Assembly: GCF_043555975.1 (NCBI RefSeq)
Contig: NZ_JBIGIA010000004.1
Location: forward strand, 248,001-312,000
Length of the DNA stretch: 64,000 nucleotides
Direction of reading: 5' to 3'
From: Pelomonas nitida
GTDB taxonomy: Bacteria > Pseudomonadota > Gammaproteobacteria > Burkholderiales > Burkholderiaceae_C
The position numbers and the translations under genes were made by a program. Positions 45,612-53,207 of the stretch are shown piece by piece. A model generated the notes under the pieces. It was not told where the DNA came from and made no database searches. It saw only the letters and a program-made list of their open reading frames with translations. Each line of letters begins with the position of its first letter. Positions within the stretch are counted from its first letter, which is position 1.

Positions 45612-48404
45612 ATGCGCAAATCGATCCCCGTGATTTCCACCCTGACCTTGGCGTTGGTGGCCGCAGGCCTTGCGGCCACGGCGTCGGCCCAGGTGCCCAG
45701 CCCTGTGACCCTCAGCTACGTGCTGAACAGCCAGTGGCCCGCCGGCTACTGTGCGTCGGTCACCGTTCGCAACCCCAACAGCGTGGCGGTGGACTGGAGC
45801 GGCTCGCTCACCATCGGCGGCAAGGTCAACAACGTCTGGAGTGCGCAATGGGCGCAGTCTGGCAGCAGCCTGAGCTTGAGTGGCCTGGCCTGGAACAAGA
45901 CCATCGCCGCCAATGCAACGCTGACGGGTATTGGCTTCTGTGCGGACGGCACGCCGGCACCCACGCCAGCCCCGACACCTGCGCCGACGCCGGCCCCCAC
46001 GCCGGCCCCGACACCTGCGCCCACGCCAGCACCCACGCCCGCGCCGACACCAGCGCCGACACCTGCACCCACGCCGGCTCCTACGCCAGCACCAACTCCC
46101 GCGCCGACGCCAGCACCAACCCCGGCACCGACACCAGCCCCAACACCCGCGCCGACACCGGCCCCCACCCCCAGCCCCGCGCCCTATTCCTTCCGCAACG
46201 TTCGCGTGGACGGTGGGGGCTTCATCTCCGGCATCGTGTTCAGTCAGGCCGCGAAGGACTTGATCTATGCGCGCACGGACATCGGTGGGCTGTACCGCTG
46301 GAATCCGACGTCCAAGGACTGGACGCCGCTGCTGGACTGGGTGGGCGCCGACAAATGGGGTTGGAACGGCGTGGTGGCCGTGGCGGCCGACCCGCGTGAC
46401 GCGAAGCGCGTCTACGCCGCAGTGGGCATGTATACCAACTCGTGGGACCCCAACAACGGCGCGATTCTGCGCTCCAGTGACCAGGGGCAGACCTGGGCTG
46501 CCACACCCCTGCCGTTCAAACTGGGCGGCAACATGCCGGGGCGCGGCATGGGTGAGCGCCTGACCGTCGACCCGAATCTCTCCAGCGTGCTGTACTTCGG
46601 CGCGCCCAGCGGCAAGGGCCTGTGGCGCAGCACGGACTCCGGAGCGACGTGGAAGGTGGTGGCGAACTTCCCCAACGTGGGCAACTACGCCGCCGATCCA
46701 ACCGACACGTCGGGCTATGGCAGCGACACGCAGGGCATCGTCTGGGTCACCTTCGATCCCAGCAGTGGCAGCACGGGGTCGGCGACCAGGACGATGTACG
46801 TCGGCGTTGCTGACAAGCAGAACAGCATCTACCGGTCCACGGACGCCGGGGCCAGCTGGCAACTGGTGCCCGGCCAGCCGGTGGGCTACATCCCGCACAA
46901 AGGGGTCTACGACCCGATCAACGGCATCCTCTACATCGCCACCAGCGACACCGGCGGGCCGTATGACGGCGCCAAGGGCGATGTGTGGAAGTTCGAAGCG
47001 GCCAGCGGCGTGTGGACGCGCATCAGCCCGGTGCCGTCAACCAGCAGCGACGACTACTTCGGCTACACCGGCCTGACCATCGACCGGCAGAACCCCAAGG
47101 TCTTGATGGTGGGCACGCAGATCTCCTGGTGGCCCGATGCCCAGTTCTTCCGCACGACGGACGGCGGCCAGACCTGGACGCGCGCCTGGGACTGGAGCAG
47201 TTATCCCTCGCGCAGCTTCCGCTACACGATGGACATCTCCAGCGTGCCATGGCTGACCTTCGGCGCATCTCCCGTGGCGCCCGAGGTCAGCCCCAAGCTT
47301 GGTTGGATGAACGAAGCCATGGAGATCGACCCGTTCGACTCCAACCGCTTCATGTACGGCACGGGTGCCACGCTGTACGGCAGTGAGAACCTGCTGAACT
47401 GGGACAGGAGCGGGGCGCAGATCACCATCAAGCCGATGGTCAAGGGCCTGGAGGAAACCGCCGTGCTGGACCTGGTGAGCCCGCCGTCGGGCGCGCCCCT
47501 GTTCTCGGCGATGTTCGACGTCGCCGGCTTCCGCCACGACGACCTCACGGTGGTGCCGTCGCTGATGTTCACGACACCGACGCTCAGCGGCAACAGCAGC
47601 ATCGACTTCGCGGAGCTGGTGCCCGGGGTCATGGCGCGTGTGGGCCAGGTCGACAAGCAGGCCTACCCCAACGTCAACCGCATTGGCGTGACCGACAACG
47701 GGGGCAACACCTGGTACCAGGGGCAGGAGCCCAGCGGCGGCGCCAGCAGCGGCACCATCGCCGTCGGTGCCGACGGCAACGCCTTCGTCTGGAGCCCCGC
47801 AGGCGCGCCGGTGGTGTACTCCACCAGCCGTGGCAGCTCGTGGAGCACGTCGACGGGCGTTCCCACCGGTGCACTGGTCCGCTCGGACCGCGCCACGGCG
47901 GGCCGCTTCTACGCCTACTCGGCCGGCAGCTTCTACGTCAGCACGAACAGCGGGGCCAAGTTCTCGGCCACCGCAGCCGCCGGCCTGCCCGCCTCGGGCA
48001 AGGTGCAGTTCAAGGCGGTGCCGGGCGCTGCAGGGCATGTCTGGCTGGGCGGCGAGACCGGGTTGTGGCGCTCGACCGACGGGGGCGCGAGCTTCGTCAC
48101 CGTGCCGGGGGTGCAGCTGGCGACGAACATCGGCTTCGGCAAGGCGGCCGCCGGGCAGACCTACCCGGCGCTCTACCTGTTCGGCAAGGTCAGCGGTGTG
48201 TCGGGCTTGTTCCGCTCGGTGGATACGGGCCAGAGCTGGGTGCGCCTGAACGATGACCAGCATCAATGGGGTAACGCCGGAGATGCGCTGACCGGCGACC
48301 CTCGCACCTTCGGGCGCGTGTACCTCGGCACCAATGGCCGCGGCATCATCGTGGGCGATCCGGCCGCTGCCACGGCGGCGAGCGCGCAGCGCAGCAAGCG
48401 CTGA
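45612..48404 (+). CDS. Secreted GH74 xyloglucan hydrolase with N-terminal CBM2-like module
   Basis: A 930-residue secreted glycoside hydrolase. The signal peptide ends at about residue 26 (ATASAQ). A CBM2-like cellulose-binding module follows (about 28-112), with Cys near each end and a central VWSAQW. A Thr-Pro-Ala-Pro linker spans residues 114-191. The GH74 catalytic domain consists of two seven-bladed propellers with many Asp-box-like repeats (STDSGATW, STDAGASW, TTDGGQTW, STDGGASF). Probable catalytic acids are Asp223 (ARTDIGGLYRW) and Asp636 (FDVAGFRHDD), placed as in characterised GH74 enzymes. The substrate is expected to be xyloglucan of plant cell walls. AGGAGGAGA precedes the ATG. 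The gene interrupts the two ATP-grasp/transglutaminase sets and has no other polysaccharide gene nearby. Confidence 0.9.
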   Translation: MRKSIPVISTLTLALVAAGLAATASAQVPSPVTLSYVLNSQWPAGYCASVTVRNPNSVAVDWSGSLTIGGKVNNVWSAQWAQSGSSLSLSGLAWNKTIAANATLTGIGFCADGTPAPTPAPTPAPTPAPTPAPTPAPTPAPTPAPTPAPTPAPTPAPTPAPTPAPTPAPTPAPTPAPTPAPTPAPTPSPAPYSFRNVRVDGGGFISGIVFSQAAKDLIYARTDIGGLYRWNPTSKDWTPLLDWVGADKWGWNGVVAVAADPRDAKRVYAAVGMYTNSWDPNNGAILRSSDQGQTWAATPLPFKLGGNMPGRGMGERLTVDPNLSSVLYFGAPSGKGLWRSTDSGATWKVVANFPNVGNYAADPTDTSGYGSDTQGIVWVTFDPSSGSTGSATRTMYVGVADKQNSIYRSTDAGASWQLVPGQPVGYIPHKGVYDPINGILYIATSDTGGPYDGAKGDVWKFEAASGVWTRISPVPSTSSDDYFGYTGLTIDRQNPKVLMVGTQISWWPDAQFFRTTDGGQTWTRAWDWSSYPSRSFRYTMDISSVPWLTFGASPVAPEVSPKLGWMNEAMEIDPFDSNRFMYGTGATLYGSENLLNWDRSGAQITIKPMVKGLEETAVLDLVSPPSGAPLFSAMFDVAGFRHDDLTVVPSLMFTTPTLSGNSSIDFAELVPGVMARVGQVDKQAYPNVNRIGVTDNGGNTWYQGQEPSGGASSGTIAVGADGNAFVWSPAGAPVVYSTSRGSSWSTSTGVPTGALVRSDRATAGRFYAYSAGSFYVSTNSGAKFSATAAAGLPASGKVQFKAVPGAAGHVWLGGETGLWRSTDGGASFVTVPGVQLATNIGFGKAAAGQTYPALYLFGKVSGVSGLFRSVDTGQSWVRLNDDQHQWGNAGDALTGDPRTFGRVYLGTNGRGIIVGDPAAATAASAQRSKR
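45951..46184 (+). repeat. Thr-Pro-Ala-Pro linker repeat in GH74 gene
   Basis: A 234-base coding repeat: eighteen TPAP units plus a final TPSPAP. The third codon positions vary irregularly (ACG/ACA/ACC/ACT, GCA/GCC/GCG), although the protein repeat is perfect, so the DNA copies have drifted while the linker was kept. The opposite strand is open as Gly-Val-Gly-Ala repeats, a shadow of this linker. Confidence 0.9.
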
Positions 48405-48557
48405 GCTGGCCCGCCCGGGCCGGCAGTGATGCAGGCTGGAGTTTTCGTTCTGGGTGGATCGGCACCACGTATCCTGCCGGGACCGAACTTCACCTGCGCC
48501 GCCGTGGCCGCCGCTCCTGGAGCGCGCGGCCGCGGCGGGCCGCTTGCCAACCCAGCC

Positions 48558-49403
48558 ATGCACATCGAAATCCAACCCGGCGTCCGCCTGTTCGTCGACA
48601 TCGAAGGCCTGGGGCATGTCCCCGACGGCCGCAGCCTGCGCGAGAAACCGACGCTGGTGCTGATCCACGGTGGCCCCGGCTTCGACCACACCGCGTTCCG
48701 GCCTTTCTTCAGCCGCTTTGCCGACCTGTGCCAGATCGTCTACTTCGACCAGCGTGGTCACGGCCGCAGCAGCGCCAGGCCGCTGGGCGAATGCCGGCTC
48801 GATACGCTGGCCGACGACGTCGTGCGGCTGTGCGATGTGCTGGGCATCGTGAAGCCCATCGTGTTGGGGCAGAGCTTCGGCGGCTTCGTTGCGCAGCGCT
48901 ATCTGGCGCGGCACCCGGCGCATCCGCGCAAGGTGGTGCTGTCCAGCACGTCGCACCATTTCGGCCTGGACCGCAAGGTGCACCACTTCGGGCGGCTCGG
49001 CGGGCCCGAGGCTGCTGCGGCGACGCGTGAGTTCTGGGAGCGTCCGGGCCCCGACACCTGGGCGGCCTACGAGCGGCATTGCCGCCACCTCTACAACACG
49101 CAGCCCAAGCACCCGGATGCGGGCGGGTGGATGCAGTTCAACCCCGAGATCCTGTTCGAACACACGCGCACCGAGCTGCCCGGCATGGACTTGCGGCCCG
49201 GGCTGGCGCGGGTGCAGTGCCCGGTGCTGGTGATGGCCGGCGAGGAAGACCCGGTCACGCCGCCCGAGGATGCCGCCGAGATCGTCGCTGCGCTGCCGCC
49301 GCAATGGGTGGCGGGCTTCGAGCGCTTCCCCGGCGTGGGCCATGGCGCCTGGCGCGACGACCCCGTCGCCGCCGAGCGCGTGCTGCGGGCCTTCCTGGCC
49401 TGA
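48558..49403 (+). CDS. Alpha/beta hydrolase, proline iminopeptidase-like
   Basis: A 281-residue cytoplasmic hydrolase. The oxyanion region is TLVLIHGGPGFDH (the HGGPG motif of the proline iminopeptidase group) and FDQRGHGRSSARP follows. The nucleophile Ser is in LGQSFGG, the probable Asp in MAGEEDPVTPPED, and the His in GVGHGAW. A small cap domain lies between them. Family members cleave N-terminal proline or act on other small esters and amides. The ATG at 48558 was chosen because the residues after it match the family start; a longer frame from 48426 is Arg/Pro-rich and unlikely. It lies between the GH74 gene and the fused ATP-grasp gene, all on the plus strand. Confidence 0.82.
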   Translation: MHIEIQPGVRLFVDIEGLGHVPDGRSLREKPTLVLIHGGPGFDHTAFRPFFSRFADLCQIVYFDQRGHGRSSARPLGECRLDTLADDVVRLCDVLGIVKPIVLGQSFGGFVAQRYLARHPAHPRKVVLSSTSHHFGLDRKVHHFGRLGGPEAAAATREFWERPGPDTWAAYERHCRHLYNTQPKHPDAGGWMQFNPEILFEHTRTELPGMDLRPGLARVQCPVLVMAGEEDPVTPPEDAAEIVAALPPQWVAGFERFPGVGHGAWRDDPVAAERVLRAFLA

Positions 49404-49533
49404 GCGCCATCGCCAGCCGCTGGGCGGCGGCCGGTTCGTGCGCCGGGCATGCGTGGTGGTGCGCGCGGCAACTGCGGCAAATGCATCGTGAAGCCGGTGC
49501 CGGCGTCGGCGGGGGCTCGGGCCTTGCTTGACA

Positions 49534-52209
49534 ATGCCCACCCACCCGCGATTCCTCTTCATGCCCGAGCTCACGCCCAGCCAGTGGAGCCTGCTCCCCG
49601 ATGAGCCGGAGGCTCCCGCCGCGCCCGATCCGCTGGCGCAGGCCGCGTCCAGCGCGCTGCGCAGCCGTGACGGCCATTTCTACGAGCTGACGGGCCAGGT
49701 CAATCGCCCCGGCGAGCCGCAGGCCGGGCCCGCGCTGCGCTGGCAACGCTTCTTTGAAGCCGGCGGCGCGGTGGGCTGGCAGGAGCTGTCGGCCAAGGCG
49801 CTGCGCGTGCAGCGCCGCGTGCTGGAAGATGGCGCGAGCTACAACGTGCACAGCGACGGCCCGCCGTTGCCCGGCCAGGGCGGCCTGGAGGCGGCTCCGC
49901 TGGCGCGCCACTGGCCGCTGGAACTGCTGCCCATGCTCATCGATCCGGATGAGTGGCGCCACATCGAGGCCGGTGCCATCCAGCGCGCGCGGCTGCTCGA
50001 TGCCGTGATGGCCGACATCTACGGCGAGCGCCGCCTGCTGCGCGACGGGCTGCTGCCCGCATCGCTCGTGCTGGCCGACCCGCAATACCTGCGGGCCATG
50101 CACGGCAGCCGCCCGCCGGGGGGCGTGCACCTGCATGTGCAGGCCTTCGACCTCACGCGCTGCGCCGACGGCCACTGGTGGGTGGTCGGGCAGCGCACGC
50201 AGGCGCCGTCGGGCCTGGGCTATGTGCTCGAGAACCGCCTCATCATCGCGCAGCAGTTCCCCGAGGCCTTCCGCCAGATGGCCGTGCAGCGGCTGGCGGC
50301 GAGCTACCGCGACTTCATCCAGGCGCTGACCAAGCTCTCGCCCGCCGGCGAGCGCAGCCGCGTCGCGCTGCTGACGCCGGGGCCGCGCAACGAGACCTAT
50401 TTCGAGCAGGCCTTCCTGGCGCGCTACCTGGGCATCACGCTGGTGGAAGGCGCTGACCTGACCGTGCGTGGCGACAAGGTCTACCTGAAGACGCTGGCGG
50501 GCCTGGAGCGCGTGCATGTGCTGCTGCGCCGTGTCGACGACACCTGGCTGGACCCGCTGGAACTGCGGCCCGACTCCATCCTCGGCGTGCCGGGCTTGCT
50601 GCAGGCAGCGCGCGCCGGCGAGGTTGTCATTGCCAACGTGCCAGGGGCCGGCTGGCTGGAAAGCCCCGGCCTCACGGCCTTCTGGCCCGGTGTGGCCGAG
50701 GCCTTGTTTGGCGAGAAGCTGGTGTTGCCCGCGATCCAGAGCTGGTGGTGCGGCGAGGAGAGCGCCTGGCAGACGCTGCGCCCCCGCCTGGCGGAATTCG
50801 TCGTCGTGCCCACCTTCTCGGCCAGCCCCACGACGCTGAGCTTCAACCCCGTCGTCGCGGCCGAGCTCGACGCCACCGGGCTGCAGGCGCTGGCCGCACG
50901 CATCGATGCCAACCCCACCGCCTACACACTGCAGGCGCGTGTCAAACCGACCAAGCAGCCGGTGTGGGTGCGCGGCGCGCTGGAGCCGCGCGTGGCCGTG
51001 CTGCGCGTGTACGTCATGACGGACGGGCAGGGCGGCTGGACCGTGCTGCCCGGCGGGCTGGCGCGCGTGGCGCCGCGCCGCGACCCGCTGGCCGATGCGT
51101 GGCTGTCCATCCAGCGCGGGTCGCTGAGCGCCGACACCTGGGTCATGACGGATGGCGAGGTGGACCCCACCACGCTGCTGCCGCAACCCCTGCAGGCCAC
51201 CGACCTGCGCGACGTGCACTGGACGGTGACCAGCCGCGCCGCCGAGAACCTGTTCTGGCTGGGCCGCTACACCGAGCGTGCCGAGAACAGTGCGCGCCTG
51301 GCGCGGCATGTCATCGAGGCCAGCGTCATGGTGCAGCGCGGTGCCATGCCGCCGCCCATGCTGCCGCTGCTGGACGCCCTGGCGCGCCGCCACGGCCTCG
51401 TGGGTGGCAACGCGCCCCGCGCGGCGGATGACCCGCGGGGCTTCGAGCGCGCGCTGCTGGCCGCGCTGTTGCCGACATCCGGCATCAGCAGCGTCGGCTG
51501 GAACCTGCGGGCGCTGCAGGGCTGCGCGCAGTCGCTGCGCGAGCGGCTGTCGCCCGAAACCTGGCATCTGATCCACGAGACCGCCGCGCAGTTCGAGACG
51601 CAACTGCGCGCCGTGCTCGACCGTTCGGGCAGTGCCGTGCCGCTGACCGACGTGTTGAATGTGCTGGGGCGGGTGGACACGCATCTCGCGGCCATCACCG
51701 GCGCACAGACCGACCGCATGACCCGTGACGACGGCTGGCGGCTGCTGTCCATCGGCCGGCAGATCGAGCGGCTGTCCTTTCACGCCGACGTGCTGGCGGA
51801 GTCCTTCGAGCAAGGCCTGGCGCTCAGCGAGGACGGCTTCGCGCTGCTGCTGGGCGTGTTCGATTCCACCATCACCTACCGCGCGCAGTTCCAGGCCCGG
51901 CGCGAGGCGCCGCCGCTGCTGCATCTGCTGGTGCACAACACCGACAACCCGCGCTCGCTGGCCTGGGTGGCGCGCACGCTGAGGGAGCGGTTCGCCAAGC
52001 TGGCTCGCCATGACCCGGGCTGGGCTGCCGAGATCGCGGCCGACCTTCCGGTGCCTGACGCCTGGCCGCTGGCCGAGCTCGCGGCGCCCGGGCCTGCACT
52101 GGTCCAGCACCTGCGGCGTGCCGCGTTGCAGGCGGGCGAGCTGTCCAGCCTCATCAGCCAGCGCTATTTCGCGCATGTCATCGGCGCCGAACAACGGGTG
52201 TGGCAATGA
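49534..52209 (+). CDS. Fused circularly permuted ATP-grasp and alpha-E protein
   Basis: An 891-residue fusion of the two proteins encoded separately at 38318 and 40152. Residues about 1-560 form the permuted ATP-grasp part (MADIYGERRLLRDGLLPASL, GLGYVLENRLIIAQQFPEAF, LLTPGPRNETYFEQAFLARY, VHVLLRRVDDTWLDPLEL, FVVVPTFSASPTTLSFNP). Residues about 570-890 form the alpha-E part (SRAAENLFWLGRYTERAENSAR, with a second LLSIGRQIERLSFHADVL). Fusion supports a direct physical partnership of the two activities. The stop overlaps the next gene as ATGA, so the transglutaminase is translationally coupled. ATG 49534 is used; TTG 49528 and ATG 49561 are alternatives, and Shine-Dalgarno evidence is weak for all. 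Confidence 0.88.
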   Translation: MPTHPRFLFMPELTPSQWSLLPDEPEAPAAPDPLAQAASSALRSRDGHFYELTGQVNRPGEPQAGPALRWQRFFEAGGAVGWQELSAKALRVQRRVLEDGASYNVHSDGPPLPGQGGLEAAPLARHWPLELLPMLIDPDEWRHIEAGAIQRARLLDAVMADIYGERRLLRDGLLPASLVLADPQYLRAMHGSRPPGGVHLHVQAFDLTRCADGHWWVVGQRTQAPSGLGYVLENRLIIAQQFPEAFRQMAVQRLAASYRDFIQALTKLSPAGERSRVALLTPGPRNETYFEQAFLARYLGITLVEGADLTVRGDKVYLKTLAGLERVHVLLRRVDDTWLDPLELRPDSILGVPGLLQAARAGEVVIANVPGAGWLESPGLTAFWPGVAEALFGEKLVLPAIQSWWCGEESAWQTLRPRLAEFVVVPTFSASPTTLSFNPVVAAELDATGLQALAARIDANPTAYTLQARVKPTKQPVWVRGALEPRVAVLRVYVMTDGQGGWTVLPGGLARVAPRRDPLADAWLSIQRGSLSADTWVMTDGEVDPTTLLPQPLQATDLRDVHWTVTSRAAENLFWLGRYTERAENSARLARHVIEASVMVQRGAMPPPMLPLLDALARRHGLVGGNAPRAADDPRGFERALLAALLPTSGISSVGWNLRALQGCAQSLRERLSPETWHLIHETAAQFETQLRAVLDRSGSAVPLTDVLNVLGRVDTHLAAITGAQTDRMTRDDGWRLLSIGRQIERLSFHADVLAESFEQGLALSEDGFALLLGVFDSTITYRAQFQARREAPPLLHLLVHNTDNPRSLAWVARTLRERFAKLARHDPGWAAEIAADLPVPDAWPLAELAAPGPALVQHLRRAALQAGELSSLISQRYFAHVIGAEQRVWQ

Positions 52210-53141
52210 GCGTGCGCCTCGCCGTCCATCACGTCACCGAGTACACGTACGACGACTCGGTGGAATGGGCCCACCACGCCGCCTGCCTGGCGCCGCAGGA
52301 CACGCCCTGGCAGCACGTCAGTGGCTGGCGGCTGGACATCGACCCGCTGCCCGATGGCTGGGGCGTCGAGGGCCTGGAGCTGGACGCCGCCGAGCTGGCG
52401 CGTCATCTGCGCCGCGACCCCTGGGGCAACCGTCACCTGAGCTTTGGCCATGCGCGGGTTCACGAGAAGCTGGTCGTGGACAGCCGGTTCATCGCCGAAC
52501 TGACGGATCGCCCGGCGCCCGACGCCGAGCGCGGGCCCAGTTGGGAGGCCGTGGCGCGCAGCCTGCGCTACCGCGCCGGCCGGCCGCTGCAGGAGGCCGA
52601 CGAATTCGCGCTGGCGTCCACCTACGCCGCGCCCGACGACGCGCTGGCCGCCTATGGCCGCCGAGCTTTCCCGCCCGGCCGCGTGCTGGCCGCCGGAGGG
52701 CTGGCGTTGATGAGCCAGATCCACGCCGACCTGCGCTACCTGCCTCAGAGCACGACGGTGGCGACGCGCGCGTCCGACGCGCTCGCGCAGCGCAGCGGCG
52801 TGTGCCAGGACTTCGCCCATGTCTTCATCGCCGCCTGCCGCTCGCTGGGGCTGGCGGCGCGCTATGTGTCGGGCTATTTGCTGACGCGCCCGCCGCTGGG
52901 GGCTCCGAAGCTGGTGGGTGCCGATGCGTCGCATGCCTGGGCCGAGATCTGGTGCCCGGAGCAGGGCTGGCTGGCGCTGGACCCGACCAACGACGTGCCT
53001 GCCGGGCTGGACCACGTCACGCTGGCCTGGGGCCGCGACTACGCCGATGTGGCGCCACTGCGCGGGGTGCTGCGTGGTGGCGGCGTGGCGACCTTGAAGG
53101 TGGCGGTGACGGTGGAGCCCATCGAGCCACCGGCGCCCTGA
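52206..53141 (+). CDS. Stand-alone transglutaminase-family protein
   Basis: A 311-residue protein with the bacterial transglutaminase N-terminal domain (LAVHHVTEYTYDDSVEWAHH) followed by the papain-fold core. The core carries the Cys-His-Asp triad: Cys in RSGVCQDFAHVFIAACRSLG, His in DASHAWAEIW and Asp in LALDPTND. It lacks the DUF2126 part of the paralogue at 41797. The ATG overlaps the stop of the fused ATP-grasp/alpha-E gene (ATGA), indicating tight co-expression. It may be a peptidase, amidase or ligase acting on the product or target of its partner. It is followed by a strong hairpin. Confidence 0.9.
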   Translation: MSVRLAVHHVTEYTYDDSVEWAHHAACLAPQDTPWQHVSGWRLDIDPLPDGWGVEGLELDAAELARHLRRDPWGNRHLSFGHARVHEKLVVDSRFIAELTDRPAPDAERGPSWEAVARSLRYRAGRPLQEADEFALASTYAAPDDALAAYGRRAFPPGRVLAAGGLALMSQIHADLRYLPQSTTVATRASDALAQRSGVCQDFAHVFIAACRSLGLAARYVSGYLLTRPPLGAPKLVGADASHAWAEIWCPEQGWLALDPTNDVPAGLDHVTLAWGRDYADVAPLRGVLRGGGVATLKVAVTVEPIEPPAP

Positions 53142-53153
53142 GCCTTGCCGACG

Positions 53154-53180
53154 CAGCGGCGGCCGGGGCGACCGCCGCTG
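53154..53180. terminator. Bidirectional hairpin between convergent transglutaminase and S8 protease genes
   Basis: The arms 53154-53162 and 53172-53180 (CAGCGGCGG / CCGCCGCTG) pair perfectly over 9 bases with a 9-base loop. They lie between two converging genes. No T-tract is visible. Confidence 0.5.
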
Positions 53181-53207
53181 TCCGGGCCTTGCCGGCCCGT
53201 GCCGTCG

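Noticed and set aside
45746..46168. Minus-strand frame encoding Gly-Val-Gly-Ala repeats that looks like an elastin- or fibroin-type protein
   Set aside because: It is the exact complement of the Thr-Pro-Ala-Pro linker codons of the GH74 gene. No start context or independent signal supports it.
49528..49575. TTGACA followed 17 bases later by ATTCCT as a sigma-70 promoter at the fused ATP-grasp gene
   Set aside because: The -10 match is poor and the element would overlap the most likely start codons, so it could not be supported.
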